Source of the DNA: Bacteroidota bacterium
GTDB lineage: Bacteria; Bacteroidota; Bacteroidia; Palsa-948
Assembly (NCBI GenBank): GCA_016195025.1
Contig: JACQAL010000018.1
Coordinates: 62,001-126,000, forward strand
Direction of reading: 5' to 3'
DNA: 64,000 bases
Below, piece after piece: positions 43,004 to 52,231 of the stretch (the first letter of the stretch is position 1; the number at the start of each line of letters is the position of its first letter). The notes under the pieces are model-generated. The model saw nothing but the letters and a program-made list of their open reading frames with translations, was not told where the DNA came from and searched no databases. A program made the translations under genes and the position numbers.

Positions 43004-44371
43004 TTAAATTTCAACGTGCGCGCGAACGGAGTAAACATCTACGGGACCTCTGTCTTTATTGTAGCCCGGATTAATTACGTGCTGGTAAGCCGCGCTGAGA
43101 GAAATTTTATGTTGAGGCAGCGCGAATGAATAATAAACTTCCAGAAGTTTTTCCATGCCGTAATTTAAATTTCCATCGCCCAGCATAAATCCTTTTCCGC
43201 CTGCCTGTAAATAATCTCTGTGAGCGGAAGAAATTCCCGAAGCAACTCCTGCAATTCCGAGCGCATCGTCTTCGCGTTTCCATTTTTTTCCTTTGAAAAC
43301 AATTCCCGCGCTGGCGGTTTGGTCAATCTCCGTGTACATCCATGTTTCATTTGTTCCGTCATTCCATCCTGTGCGAAAAAATCCGCCAACCTGTTTTGAG
43401 CGTGATTCCAATTCTCCGTTAAGGGTGAAACCATATTTGCTTCTTCCGTATTTCCGTGTAGAAATAATATTCGGTGTCTCTGAATTTGCAAGTGCGAGCA
43501 CAATGCTTTCGCGGTAGTTTCCCATGTTGGCGGTATTGTAAAATCCAAGAATGCGAATGGCTCCTTGGTTTTGTTTCAAAGAAAAATTATAGGTGTACTC
43601 AAGTGAATGACCGCTTGCCTGAGTAATATCATAATTCATGTCATTGCTGTTTGCAGATTTCGTAACAACTGAAACATGGTAGCGCAGTTCGTGTTTCGGA
43701 GAAATAAGTTCAAGAACTAAACTTGGCGTGTAGCCCTTCACATTCGCGGGATAATCCCACGAACCGTTTTCCATTAATCCCCAACTCATAAATTGTGTGC
43801 GAGGGTCATGGCTGAAAGAATTCGCGTCAAAAAAATCTGCCACGCTGATTTTTCCTATGGTAACAGCAAAATATTTTGTCGGACATATTCCTCCGAGTTG
43901 ATTCTGGTCGGGTTCAATATATTTTGAATGCAACTCTTTCATTTTAGTTTGCGCTTTGCACGAAGAATCTTTGCTCAGGGAAAAAACCTGGTGAAAGAAA
44001 AGCCGCGCGAGCGCGATGGTGGGTGTTGGATTTCCTACGCGATAGGTTTCTCCGTTAGTGGAAGCGGCAACGCCAAGCGCACCGCTTAACCCGGAACCGC
44101 CTGCAATTTCAGGATTCAGATAAGCGCTGGCTCCTTTCCACAAACGTGTGCCGAGAAAAAGCGTGGAGGTGATGGATGTTTGAGTTTCTTCAGCCGAAGT
44201 TAAACTATTATCTCCGGAATATTTTGTTTTAAAATAGGGTTTGTATTGCGTAATGACAGTAGTTTGCGCATGAACAGAAACAATTTCATTTTTTGCAGAA
44301 TCATTTTGACTGAATGTTTGAAAAGAAAATAAAGTGAAAACGAAAAAAGAAATCTTCTCTTTTTGTTTCAT
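43004..44371 (-). CDS. Outer-membrane carbohydrate-selective porin-like protein (OprB type)
   Basis: 455 residues with a signal peptide (ISFFVFTLFSFQTFSQ). The start VHAQTTVITQYKPYFKTKYSGDNSL and GTRLWKGASAYLNPEIAGGSGLSG, ARLFFHQVFSL and the C-terminal HKISLSAAYQHVINPGYNKDRGPVDVYSVRAHVEI are the pattern of the OprB-like carbohydrate porins in Bacteroidota. It is predicted to be a 16-stranded barrel that passes small solutes through the outer membrane. The substrate cannot be inferred from its neighbours (thioesterase, mqnD), although spacings of three bases on both sides show one transcript. Confidence 0.85.
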   Translation of the reverse strand: MKQKEKISFFVFTLFSFQTFSQNDSAKNEIVSVHAQTTVITQYKPYFKTKYSGDNSLTSAEETQTSITSTLFLGTRLWKGASAYLNPEIAGGSGLSGALGVAASTNGETYRVGNPTPTIALARLFFHQVFSLSKDSSCKAQTKMKELHSKYIEPDQNQLGGICPTKYFAVTIGKISVADFFDANSFSHDPRTQFMSWGLMENGSWDYPANVKGYTPSLVLELISPKHELRYHVSVVTKSANSNDMNYDITQASGHSLEYTYNFSLKQNQGAIRILGFYNTANMGNYRESIVLALANSETPNIISTRKYGRSKYGFTLNGELESRSKQVGGFFRTGWNDGTNETWMYTEIDQTASAGIVFKGKKWKREDDALGIAGVASGISSAHRDYLQAGGKGFMLGDGNLNYGMEKLLEVYYSFALPQHKISLSAAYQHVINPGYNKDRGPVDVYSVRAHVEI

Positions 44372-44374
44372 AAA

Positions 44375-44791
44375 TTATTTTTCGAAAGCATTTATTTTCT
44401 TTTTCCATTCTTCCGGCATGGGAATGCTTGCGCCCTTTTCGTAATCGTAGCAAACGAGAACGGTAGATGCTTCTGCAAGAATAATTTCTTTTCGGTTTTC
44501 TTCCTTTATAATAAGGTAGGATAAATCAAAACTTTTATTGCCGATGCGCGAACATTTCGTATAAACAAAAATTTTATCCTTGAAAAGAATCGGGAGTTTA
44601 TAATCCACCACCGCTTTGGCGAGAATGATTCCCTGCTTTGACCAGTTCATTTCTTCGCCTGCCACATCGTCAAAATACTTTACGCGCGCTGACTCAAGAT
44701 AAGTGAAATGATTGGCGTTGTTCACGTGCTTGAACGCATCCACATCCTTGAAGCGAATCTGAATCGGAGTTTTATGCTTATAATTATTCAT
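44375..44791 (-). CDS. Acyl-CoA thioesterase, 4HBT (hotdog) family
   Basis: 138 residues, single hotdog domain: IQIRFKDVDAFKHVNNANHFTYLESARVKYFDD contains the catalytic Asp and the HVNNA motif of 4-hydroxybenzoyl-CoA-type thioesterases; VDYKLPILFKDKIFVYTKCSRIGNKSF follows. It hydrolyses an acyl-CoA or aryl-CoA in the cytoplasm; the substrate is unknown. It is the first gene of the thioesterase / porin / mqnD transcript. Confidence 0.9.
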   Translation of the reverse strand: MNNYKHKTPIQIRFKDVDAFKHVNNANHFTYLESARVKYFDDVAGEEMNWSKQGIILAKAVVDYKLPILFKDKIFVYTKCSRIGNKSFDLSYLIIKEENRKEIILAEASTVLVCYDYEKGASIPMPEEWKKKINAFEK

Positions 44792-44807
44792 AGTAACGTA
44801 ATTTTTC

Positions 44808-44910
44808 TGGTAACGAAGTAACGAATCTTCTTTACGAATGTAACGAATGAGCAGCTGTTGATTTTTTTAATTCGTACTATTCGTTATCCTTATTCGTTAC
44901 TTCGTTACCA
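44808..44910. repeat. 103-bp palindromic element (family L)
   Basis: Perfect 19-bp terminal inverted repeats (TGGTAACGAAGTAACGAAT at 44808-44826, its complement at 44892-44910) flank inner ACGAAT/ATTCGT inverted units, so the whole element could fold into one long hairpin. Its right arm overlaps the end of the capD-like gene and supplies that protein's last codons (LVTK) and the TAA stop. Confidence 0.85.
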
Positions 44911-46780
44911 GCAAATCTAATTCTTCATATACAGAATTCTGGCTTTTGAATTCCGGAACAATTTCTTTCATCTTCATTACAATTTCTTTGCTGTCTTGTT
45001 TGTGAAGAAGAGAAATCAATCCGGAAATTTTTTCTGACACATTGCTGTAATCGTGTTCTCTCACTTTGCCCGCCATGATTTGCGGGTTATGTGTGGGAAT
45101 GGAATTTTCTTTTGTGGCGAGAAGTTCTTCGTATAATTTTTCTCCGGGACGAAGCCCGGTGTAAATTATCTGAATGTCTTTTCCCAACGTCAAGCCTGCA
45201 AGCAGCACCATTTTTTTTGCGAGGTCAGAAATTTTTACCGACTGCCCCATGTCGAACAAAAATATTTCTCCTCCGTTTCCCATGGCACCTGCTTCCAACA
45301 CCAATTGACACGCTTCGGGAATGGTCATAAAATATCTTGTAATGTCCGGATGAGTTACCGTAATCGGTCCGCCTTTTTCAATTTGCTGGCGGAAAAGTTG
45401 AATCACCGAGCCATTCGAACCGAGAACATTTCCAAAACGGGTGGTAACAAACTTTGTGGAAGAATTAGTATTTAAAGATTGCACATACATTTCCGCAATT
45501 CTTTTGGAAGCGCCCATCACGTTGGTAGGATTCACGGCTTTGTCGGTGGAAATCATCACAAATTTTTCCACTTCATATTTTACAGCAAGGTCTGATAAAA
45601 TTTTTGTGCCCAGAACATTGGTTTGAATCGCTTCCATGGGATGATATTCCATCATGGGAACGTGCTTGTAAGCGGCAGCATGGTAAACAACTTGCGGAGA
45701 ATATTTTTTGAAAACAGTTTCCATCCGTTCTTTGTTGCGGATGTCGGCAATAATTATTTCGAAGGAGCGGAGATGAAAAATATTTTGCAGCTCAATTTCA
45801 ATTTCGTAAAGAGGCGATTCGGCAATGTCAACCAGAATTAATTTTTTCGGATTGAATTTTGAAAGTTGCCGCACGATTTCGCTTCCGATGGAACCGGCAG
45901 CGCCCGTAATGAGAATTGTTTTATCGGCAGTTTGCTTCTTGATATTTTCCGTGTCGAGTTTGATGGGGGTTCTTTCGAGCAGTTCTTCAATTTTTATTTT
46001 TTTAATTTGCTTGAAACTTAATTCACCGTTTATCCAGCTGCTCACGGGCGGCACATTCAGAATTTTTGTTTTGTATTTCAAACATGTCTCCACAATTTCT
46101 TCTTTGCGCTCAGGAGAAATATTCTGGACAGAAATAATAAGATGAGCAACGTTATTTTCTTTTAATAATTCTTCCAGGTTATTGAAACTATAAATAGTTA
46201 TTCCTTCCAGTTTTTTTCCAGATTTTTTTTCTTCGTCATCAATAAAGGCAAGCACTTTGTATTTCATTCCTGCATCGCGGTCGAGCGTGCGCTTGGTAAT
46301 AATTCCCGATTCGCCCGCGCCAAAAATGATAACCGATGTTTTTGCCCTCGAAGGATTTTTCCATTCAAAATACAGCACTTTGAAAAGAACGCGCATGCTG
46401 ATGAGAAGAAAAGTGGAAGCGAGATAGTCAATAATGACAATGGAAATAGGAATGAAATAAACTTCATTGTGCAGCAGCGAAGTATTGAAAAAGTTTGCCG
46501 TAATCATAAAAAGAGTGCCCGAAGTTGTAACAATAAAAATCCGCTGCGCATCTTTTGAACTGGTGTAGCGCACGATGCCCGTATATGTTTTTGCGAGAAA
46601 AAAACTTAACGCCCTTACTGCTATGAGAAACGAATAAGCGGTATAAAACCGCTCCATCTCATCGGGCGGAATTGAAAAATTAAAACGAAGAAGATACGCA
46701 AGCGTAAGAGAAAAAACACAAATGCAAATATCAATAATGAAAATTATCCAGCGGGGAGTGGTTCGTTCAAATAGAAACAT
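44897..46780 (-). CDS. CapD/PglF-family membrane nucleotide-sugar 4,6-dehydratase
   Basis: 627 residues. Four N-terminal transmembrane helices (IIFIDICICVFSLTLAYLLRF and following), a CoA-binding-like Rossmann domain (VIIFGAGESGIITKR), and a C-terminal SDR domain (ILITGAAGSIGSEIVRQL, YHAAAYKHVPMMEYHP, MISTDKAVNPTNVMGASKRIAEM). In this family the usual Tyr of YxxxK is Met (MGASK), as seen. It converts UDP-GlcNAc to a 4-keto-6-deoxy sugar for surface glycans. The last four residues and the stop come from the palindromic element. It is divergent from a glycosyltransferase gene, consistent with polysaccharide synthesis. Confidence 0.93.
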   Translation of the reverse strand: MFLFERTTPRWIIFIIDICICVFSLTLAYLLRFNFSIPPDEMERFYTAYSFLIAVRALSFFLAKTYTGIVRYTSSKDAQRIFIVTTSGTLFMITANFFNTSLLHNEVYFIPISIVIIDYLASTFLLISMRVLFKVLYFEWKNPSRAKTSVIIFGAGESGIITKRTLDRDAGMKYKVLAFIDDEEKKSGKKLEGITIYSFNNLEELLKENNVAHLIISVQNISPERKEEIVETCLKYKTKILNVPPVSSWINGELSFKQIKKIKIEELLERTPIKLDTENIKKQTADKTILITGAAGSIGSEIVRQLSKFNPKKLILVDIAESPLYEIEIELQNIFHLRSFEIIIADIRNKERMETVFKKYSPQVVYHAAAYKHVPMMEYHPMEAIQTNVLGTKILSDLAVKYEVEKFVMISTDKAVNPTNVMGASKRIAEMYVQSLNTNSSTKFVTTRFGNVLGSNGSVIQLFRQQIEKGGPITVTHPDITRYFMTIPEACQLVLEAGAMGNGGEIFLFDMGQSVKISDLAKKMVLLAGLTLGKDIQIIYTGLRPGEKLYEELLATKENSIPTHNPQIMAGKVREHDYSNVSEKISGLISLLHKQDSKEIVMKMKEIVPEFKSQNSVYEELDLLVTK

Positions 46781-46849
46781 GCGCTAAGATAAAACAAATA
46801 GAGTAAGGATTCTGAAGGAAGGAGGAATGATTTGAAAACAGCATTATGT

Positions 46850-46857
46850 TAATTTTG
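46850..46857 (+). promoter_or_regulatory. -7 box (TAATTTTG) for the glycosyltransferase gene
   Basis: TAATTTTG fits TAnnTTTG and ends ten bases before the ATG at 46868; no well-placed TTG. Confidence 0.45.
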
Positions 46858-46867
46858 TAACTTCTTT

Positions 46868-47947
46868 ATGTTGAAAATACTTTTCATAGCGGCTCACCGG
46901 CTGAATCGTTCGCCCAGCCAGCGTTTTCGGTTTGAACAATATTTTTCTTTTCTGAAGCAAAATGATTTCGATTGCAAACTTTCTCCGCTGCTCGATGAAG
47001 CCGATGATAAAATATTTTACAGCGAAGGAAATTTTTTCAGCAAGGTGCGCATTGTAATTCAAAGTTATTTCAAACGAAAAAAAGATTTGAAAGAAGCGGG
47101 CAACTACGATATTATTTTCATTCAGCGCGAAGCATTCATGACCGGTTCCACATTTTTTGAAAAAGGACTGAAGAAAAGAAAAGTGAAAATTGTTTTTGAT
47201 TTCGATGATGCTATCTGGCTTCCGAATGTTTCAGAGGAAAATAAAAAATTCGAACGGCTGAAAAATCCCGAAAAAACTTCAGAAATAATTTCTCTTTCTG
47301 ATTTGATAATTGCAGGAAATAATTACCTGGCAGAGTACGCGAAGCAATTCAATAAAAATGTTTACATAATTCCTACCACCATTGATACGGAGTATCATAA
47401 AAAGCAAATTGTAAAAAAAGATGAACGCATTTGCATTGGCTGGACGGGAAGCCACACCACCATTCAGCATTTTGAACACGCAGTTCCCATGCTTAAAAAA
47501 TTAAAGGAGAAATACGGAGATAAAATTTATTTCAAAGTGATTGGCGATGAAAATTATTTTAACGATGAATTAAACATTCGCGGAGTGAAGTGGAGTTTCC
47601 CCGATGAAATCGAACAACTTTCGGAAATTGATATTGGCATTATGCCGCTTCCCGATGACGAATGGGCAAAAGGAAAATGCGCCTGCAAAGCATTGCAGTA
47701 TATGTCGCTTGAAATTCCCAGCGTGATGTCGGCAATGGGAATGAATTGCGAAATAGTTTCAGAGGGAGTTAACGGATTTTTGGCAAAAGAGGATGACGAG
47801 TGGCTGGAAAAAATTTCTTTGCTGGCAGAAGATTCCGAACTGCGAAAAAAAATTGGAGCGGATGCCAGAAAAACTGTGGAAGCAAACTATTCGGTGAATT
47901 CGCAGAAAGAAAAATATCTGGACGTGCTGAAAAAATCATTGCGTTAA
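46868..47947 (+). CDS. Glycosyltransferase, GT4-like
   Basis: 359 residues, GT-B fold. N-terminal ILFIAAHRLNRSPSQRFRFEQYFSFLKQ, then DIIFIQREAF, VFDFDDAIWLPN, and the C-terminal domain with GWTGSHTTIQHFEHAVPMLKKL, IDIGIMPLPDDEWAKGKCACKALQYMSLEIPSV (the E/K-rich nucleotide-sugar site in altered form) and GVNGFLA. No signal peptide. It probably adds a sugar to a lipid-linked surface glycan. It is divergent from the capD-like gene and overlaps the 3' end of the opposite-strand gene at 47936 by 12 bases. Confidence 0.9.
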   Translation: MLKILFIAAHRLNRSPSQRFRFEQYFSFLKQNDFDCKLSPLLDEADDKIFYSEGNFFSKVRIVIQSYFKRKKDLKEAGNYDIIFIQREAFMTGSTFFEKGLKKRKVKIVFDFDDAIWLPNVSEENKKFERLKNPEKTSEIISLSDLIIAGNNYLAEYAKQFNKNVYIIPTTIDTEYHKKQIVKKDERICIGWTGSHTTIQHFEHAVPMLKKLKEKYGDKIYFKVIGDENYFNDELNIRGVKWSFPDEIEQLSEIDIGIMPLPDDEWAKGKCACKALQYMSLEIPSVMSAMGMNCEIVSEGVNGFLAKEDDEWLEKISLLAEDSELRKKIGADARKTVEANYSVNSQKEKYLDVLKKSLR

Positions 47948-48436
47948 ACAACTTCTGCAAATTTCTATTTTCCATTCTCCGCCAAAACCAATGGTTAATT
48001 CTCCAAGATTAATTTGATACGGCAAATAACCCAGCGCAAATATGCCCGCGCCAACTAAAAAAAACTTCACTCCGTTTTCCGAGTTGCGGCTGGAATAAAA
48101 ATCTATTGCGCCTTCACCCATAACAATGCTTCCTATGAACATCAAAGGCATTCCCGCAGCGCGCGCAATTTTGTGAAGCGGATTTCTTTTCCGGATGCCG
48201 GCAATTTCTTTCAGTAATACCGTATCACTTCCCAAAATAACAGCTGTGTCAGAAAGAAGTTGATTTAATTTTCCTGTGCTGTATTCATCCTCCTTAAATT
48301 TTATATACGTTATTCGTGTTCCATTTTCATAGAACCATGCTTTTCCGTTTTGACTGTTTCTGATTATGAGTCCGTCTTGTCCTGACGCATTCAGCGAAAT
48401 AATAATAATGGGAAATATGAAAATGATTTTTCTCAA
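47936..48436 (-). CDS. Small exported protein of unknown function
   Basis: 166 residues with a signal peptide (IIFIFPIIIISLNASGQ). The mature part is SNQNGKAWFYENGTRITYIKF-like, with DTVLLKEIAGIRKRN and a hydrophobic hairpin (AAGMPLMFIGSIVMGEGAIDFY, FFLVGAGIFALGYLPYQ). This is a pattern seen in many Bacteroidota exported proteins that lack a known role; I cannot name a family. It converges with the glycosyltransferase gene, overlapping it by 12 bases. Confidence 0.7.
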   Translation of the reverse strand: MRKIIFIFPIIIISLNASGQDGLIIRNSQNGKAWFYENGTRITYIKFKEDEYSTGKLNQLLSDTAVILGSDTVLLKEIAGIRKRNPLHKIARAAGMPLMFIGSIVMGEGAIDFYSSRNSENGVKFFLVGAGIFALGYLPYQINLGELTIGFGGEWKIEICRSCLTQ

Positions 48437-48491
48437 GAAAATTTTTTATCAAATATAAAGATGTTCCTCAAGTTTGTTGCTTGAATAATTT

Positions 48492-48499
48492 TACTTTTG
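48492..48499 (+). promoter_or_regulatory. -7 box (TACTTTTG) for gcvT
   Basis: TACTTTTG fits TAnnTTTG, 22 bases before the ATG at 48521; it also overlaps an in-frame TTG that would otherwise extend the protein. Confidence 0.6.
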
Positions 48500-48520
48500 C
48501 ATGCAACTTATTTTTTACCT

Positions 48521-49630
48521 ATGGAAACTCTCACCGACCAATTGAAAAACACAGCCATCACGCAAAAACACATAGCGCTCGGTGCGAAAATGGTCCCGTT
48601 CGCAGGATACAACATGCCGGTTTCCTATTCCGGTTTGAATGATGAACATCTTACGGTGAGAAATGCTGTGGGAATTTTTGACGTGAGCCACATGGGAGAA
48701 TTTTTGTTGAAAGGAGAAAAAGCGCTCGACCTGATTCAACTCGTTACTTCCAACGATGCATCCAAACTCACCGATAAAAAAGTTCAGTACACCTGTTTGC
48801 CGAATGACAAAGGCGGAATTGTAGATGATTTGCTCGTGTACCGTTGGAACGCGAATGAATATTATCTGGTGGTGAACGCTTCCAACATTGAAAAGGACTG
48901 GAACTGGATTGCAAAGCACAATACGTTTGGAGTGGAGATGAAAAATATGAGCGATGATTTGAGTTTGTTCGCGGTGCAGGGACCGAAAGCAATTTTTACT
49001 TTGCAAAAACTCACCGACATTGATTTGTCTAAAATGGAATATTATTCTTTTGATGCAGGAAAAATTGCAGGCATTGATGATGTGATTATTTCCAACACCG
49101 GCTACACTGGTGCGGGCGGTTTTGAAATTTATGTTTGGAATAAAGACGCAGCAAAAATGTGGGATGCGATTATGGCAGCAGGAAAAGAATTTGGAATAAA
49201 ACCCATCGGGCTTGGCGCGCGTGACACATTGCGTTTGGAAATGGGTTTCTGCCTCTATGGAAATGATATTGACGATACCACTTCTCACATTGAAGCCGGG
49301 CTCGGATGGATTACCAAATTCACAAAAGAGTTTACCAATTCAAAAAATTTAAAAGAGCAAAAAGAAAAAGGAACTGCGAGAAAACTCGTGGGCTTTGAAA
49401 TGCTCGAGAGAGGAATTCCCCGCCACAATTATGAAATTGCAGATGCAAACGGAAATAAAATCGGCAAAGTAACTTCGGGCACCCAATCTCCTTCATTGAA
49501 CAAAGGAATCGGAATGGGTTATGTGAAAACAGAATTTTCAAAACCTGATTCGGAAATTTTTATAAAGATTCGGGATAAAAATTTAAAAGCAAAAGTGGTG
49601 AAGATTCCGTTCTTGAAGCCCCAACCCTAA
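48521..49630 (+). CDS. gcvT: Aminomethyltransferase, glycine cleavage T protein
   Basis: 369 residues from ATG 48521. Motifs: [86 protein letters not shown] and [18 protein letters not shown]. The protein transfers the aminomethyl carbon of glycine to tetrahydrofolate within the glycine cleavage system; the P, H and L proteins are elsewhere. The last residues (LKPQP) and the stop come from a family D repeat (49612-49636). Confidence 0.96.
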   Translation: METLTDQLKNTAITQKHIALGAKMVPFAGYNMPVSYSGLNDEHLTVRNAVGIFDVSHMGEFLLKGEKALDLIQLVTSNDASKLTDKKVQYTCLPNDKGGIVDDLLVYRWNANEYYLVVNASNIEKDWNWIAKHNTFGVEMKNMSDDLSLFAVQGPKAIFTLQKLTDIDLSKMEYYSFDAGKIAGIDDVIISNTGYTGAGGFEIYVWNKDAAKMWDAIMAAGKEFGIKPIGLGARDTLRLEMGFCLYGNDIDDTTSHIEAGLGWITKFTKEFTNSKNLKEQKEKGTARKLVGFEMLERGIPRHNYEIADANGNKIGKVTSGTQSPSLNKGIGMGYVKTEFSKPDSEIFIKIRDKNLKAKVVKIPFLKPQP

Positions 49631-49712
49631 AGGGAGTAAAGACAAAAAGAAAATGGATAGCGAAAAAAATAAACAAGATTCTTCTAAGCCCCCTTTAGGG
49701 CGGGGGGCGAAT
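49612..49712. repeat. Two family D copies flanking the comB start
   Basis: GAAGCCCCAACCCTAAAGGG (49613-49635) ends gcvT, and TAAGCCCCCTTTAGGGCGGG (49689-49710) is translated near the N-terminus of comB as SKPPLGRGANQ. Confidence 0.7.
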
Positions 49713-50426
49713 CAATTAAAAATAGACGCCTGCTTCTCCCCTTATTTATATCCGGTTTACAAGGATAATTCAAGTGTTGTTGTAATCATTGATGTTCTTC
49801 GCGCAACTTCTGCCATTTGCACTGCGTTTGAAAATGGCGCTGAAAAAATTATTCCTGTCGCAACATTGGAAGAAGCAAAGAAATACAAAGTGAACGGAAC
49901 TCTTGTTGGCGCAGAGCGGAATGGTTTGCCGGTGGATGGTTTTGATTTCGGCAATTCACCTTTTCATTATATAGGAAATCATGTGAAAGGAAAAACCATT
50001 GTGCTCACCACCACCAACGGCACGCAGGCAATTGAAGCGGCAAAAGACGCTTATAAAATTGTGATTGGTTCTTTTCTGAATATAGATGCGCTATGCGGAT
50101 TTTTAATTAATGAAAAAAGAAATATTCTTCTTCTTTGTTCCGGATGGAAAAATAAATTCAATTTAGAAGATGCCGTTTTCGCAGGCGCAGTAACAGATGA
50201 AATTTCAAAACGCAGCAGCAATTATAATTTTGGTGATGCTTGCCTTGCGCTGAAATATCTTTACGAGATGGCGAAAAAAAATCCGAACAAGTTTCTGAAT
50301 TATTCTTCCCATAAAGAAAGATTGGCTGCGCTCAATCTGAAAAAAGATATTAAGTATTGCCTCACGCCCAACCAGACGAAAGTTATTCCTGTATATAAGG
50401 AAGGAGCGCTGATACCTCATCCCTGA
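49653..50426 (+). CDS. comB: 2-phosphosulfolactate phosphatase-like protein
   Basis: 257 residues. IIDVLRATSAICTAFENGAEKIIPVATLEEA, GTLVGAERNGLPVDGFDFGNSP, VLTTTNGTQAIEAA, LLLCSGWKNKFNLEDAVFAGAV and FGDACLAL define the ComB family, whose founding member removes phosphate from 2-phosphosulfolactate in coenzyme M synthesis. Bacteroidota make no coenzyme M, so the true role may be sulfolactate or sulfonolipid-related metabolism; that is inference. The N-terminal ~22 residues (KQDSSKPPLGRGANQ) are repeat-derived and precede the conserved core. It follows gcvT by 22 bases. Confidence 0.88.
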   Translation: MDSEKNKQDSSKPPLGRGANQLKIDACFSPYLYPVYKDNSSVVVIIDVLRATSAICTAFENGAEKIIPVATLEEAKKYKVNGTLVGAERNGLPVDGFDFGNSPFHYIGNHVKGKTIVLTTTNGTQAIEAAKDAYKIVIGSFLNIDALCGFLINEKRNILLLCSGWKNKFNLEDAVFAGAVTDEISKRSSNYNFGDACLALKYLYEMAKKNPNKFLNYSSHKERLAALNLKKDIKYCLTPNQTKVIPVYKEGALIPHP

Positions 50427-50429
50427 GAT

Positions 50430-50533
50430 TAAAGCTCCAAGTTTCAAATTTCAAATCCCAAGTCCCAATAAAAAGATATGTGTATTTGTGGTTTTCTTGA
50501 AACCTGGAATTTGGGACTTGATACTTGGGACTT
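50430..50533. repeat. Repeat family A inverted pair at the comB-hydrolase junction
   Basis: CCAAGTTTCAAATTTCAAAT and CCCAAGTCCC (left) face GGAATTTGGGACTTG and ATACTTGGGACTTT (right), forming an imperfect hairpin between two converging genes. It may act as a two-way terminator. Confidence 0.65.
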
Positions 50534-52098
50534 TATTCTTTGACGAATTCATACTCCATCATATCCACAAAATCATTCACACGGATAATCACGCTTTTCA
50601 CTTTTCCGTTCACCACATTGAAATGAATTTTTTTAATTCCGTAAGTCGCCAAGCTGTAGGTGCAGAGAAAATCATTATCGCCCAGCGGCAGAAGATTTCC
50701 TTTCAGAAAAGGATGATGTGTAAATAATATTGTCAGCGAATGCTCCTGCGGCTTGGGTGCCGGTTTCCCAAACGAAATGGGAGGCAAAGGACCGATGATT
50801 GCAATTTTTCCATACACTTCGTTTGTGTAAGAGCCGGCATACTCTTCCATTTTCATAGAGGGAATTGGTTTTTTCGAAGCGGCTTCCCGCAGTTTGTTTA
50901 TTTCGGCATTTTCCATTTTAGTGTTCGCAGAAAAATTCCTGTAAAACTTTTCGCTCATGTTTTGATAGGGAAGATTCATGTAAGCGTCAATAATCTGAGA
51001 GCGAAGCGCGGCATAAAAAGAATTTGCATCGGTGTTTGTCAGCACAACAATTCCAAGATTCAGCGAGGGAATAAAACAAGTGGTGGTTACAAATCCATCT
51101 GCGCCTCCGTCATGCCGAATCATTTTTTTTCCATTGTAGTCAAGAAGAAACCAACCGAGCCCGTAGTTCTGAAAGTTTGCGCCCGAACTTGCAGGCATAT
51201 CGCGCACAATCATGTTTGAAGTTTGAGTGGTTTGCAAAACTTCATAGGGGAAAATCCGTTTACCTTCAAACTTTCCGCTGTCCAATTGCATCAGCAGCCA
51301 GTTTGCCAAATCTTTCACGCAGGAATTGATTGAAGCAGCAGGACCGAGATTATCCACGTTCGCATAGGGGAGAAGAACAAGTTTATCGTCAACCAATGTA
51401 TAGGGCTTGCAGGCATTGTTGTCAGCCGTAATTGTTTTGTACGTGGTGGAAGTTCGGTTCATTTTCAGCGGAAGAAAAAAATGAAACCTGAGAAAATCAT
51501 CCCACGAAGTATCTGTTGCTGCAGGAATGATTTCTCCTGCGGTGAGAAATGCCGCGTTGCAATAACCATAGTGCGAACGAAAACTAAAAACCGGTTTTAC
51601 ATTGCGCATGTTGTGAATTAATTCTTTCCGTGAAAGATTGCAATTCCAGTTCAGCAAATCGCTCTGGAAAGTTTGAAAGCCGATGCGGTGGCAGAGCAAA
51701 TCGCGCACAGTTACTTCGCGTGTAGCGAGTTCATCGTGCAACTTGAAATCCGGAATCCACTTCGTTACTTTATCATCGAGCGAAATTCTTTTTTGCTCAT
51801 CTAAAAGTGCGAGAGAGGTTGCGGTAAATGCTTTTGTATTGGAAGCAATCTGGAACAACGTGTTCTCATCCACTTTATTTGTCGCGCTGAGCGGAGCCGA
51901 AGCATCTTTTATTCCATAACCCTTTGCAACAACCACGTTTCCATCCTTCACAACAGCCACGGCCATGCCAGGAACATTCCAGCGTTTCATTTCGCGCTCC
52001 GCATATTTGTCAAGGGAATCTTTGATGAATGTGGGCTGGGAGAAAGACCCTTCGACTACGCTCAGGGTGACAAGAAAAAAAAGAAAAAGTTTTTTCAT
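50533..52098 (-). CDS. Serine hydrolase of the beta-lactamase class C family with DUF3471
   Basis: 521 residues. Catalytic SNTK (Ser86, Lys89), the second-motif Tyr in HYGYCNAAF, and RHDGGADGF in place of KTG. A C-terminal barrel of the DUF3471 type (EYAGSYTNEVYGKIAI) follows. Such enzymes act as periplasmic esterases or peptidases more often than as lactamases. The leader MKKLFLFFLVTLSVVEGSFSQ includes LSVVEGS, the translation of a short repeat (52046-52071; CCCTTCGACTACGCTCAGGG) that sits in the signal peptide in frame. No obvious operon partner. Confidence 0.9.
   Translation of the reverse strand: MKKLFLFFLVTLSVVEGSFSQPTFIKDSLDKYAEREMKRWNVPGMAVAVVKDGNVVVAKGYGIKDASAPLSATNKVDENTLFQIASNTKAFTATSLALLDEQKRISLDDKVTKWIPDFKLHDELATREVTVRDLLCHRIGFQTFQSDLLNWNCNLSRKELIHNMRNVKPVFSFRSHYGYCNAAFLTAGEIIPAATDTSWDDFLRFHFFLPLKMNRTSTTYKTITADNNACKPYTLVDDKLVLLPYANVDNLGPAASINSCVKDLANWLLMQLDSGKFEGKRIFPYEVLQTTQTSNMIVRDMPASSGANFQNYGLGWFLLDYNGKKMIRHDGGADGFVTTTCFIPSLNLGIVVLTNTDANSFYAALRSQIIDAYMNLPYQNMSEKFYRNFSANTKMENAEINKLREAASKKPIPSMKMEEYAGSYTNEVYGKIAIIGPLPPISFGKPAPKPQEHSLTILFTHHPFLKGNLLPLGDNDFLCTYSLATYGIKKIHFNVVNGKVKSVIIRVNDFVDMMEYEFVKE
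52046..52071. repeat. Repeat family G inside a signal peptide
   Basis: CCCTTCGACTACGCTCAGGG, a partly palindromic sequence, is translated as LSVVEGS between the hydrophobic core and the cleavage site of the hydrolase leader. Confidence 0.75.
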
Positions 52099-52157
52099 AA
52101 TAAATTAATTTGGGTAAAAGTAATAATTCTCTTTGCAGAGATATTTGTGTAAAAAAT

Positions 52158-52175
52158 CCTACATCTTTATGTAGG
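52158..52175. promoter_or_regulatory. Probable operator of the LuxR-type regulator, site 1
   Basis: The perfect palindrome CCTACATCTTTATGTAGG is centred 31.5 bases before the first base of the -7 box at 52198. The same relation holds at 58446. It could also act as a plus-strand hairpin terminator because Ts follow, but no plus-strand gene lies upstream. Confidence 0.6.
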
Positions 52176-52197
52176 TTTTTTTCATTTCATGATTAGA

Positions 52198-52205
52198 TAG
52201 TTTTG
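52198..52205 (+). promoter_or_regulatory. -7 box (TAGTTTTG) for the T9SS cargo gene
   Basis: TAGTTTTG matches TAnnTTTG, 26 bases before the ATG at 52232. No TTG is well placed at -33; the palindrome occupies that region, as expected for an activator-dependent promoter. Confidence 0.6.
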
Positions 52206-52231
52206 TTTTCACAAACCAAAAACTTTTTATC

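Noticed and set aside
48515-49288. 257-codon minus-strand ORF opposite gcvT
   Set aside because: Antisense to a well conserved enzyme with its own promoter box.
52158-52185. Intrinsic terminator reading of the CCTACAT palindrome
   Set aside because: A T-run follows, but there is no plus-strand gene upstream to terminate, and a near-copy without a T-run stands at the same promoter distance at 58446.
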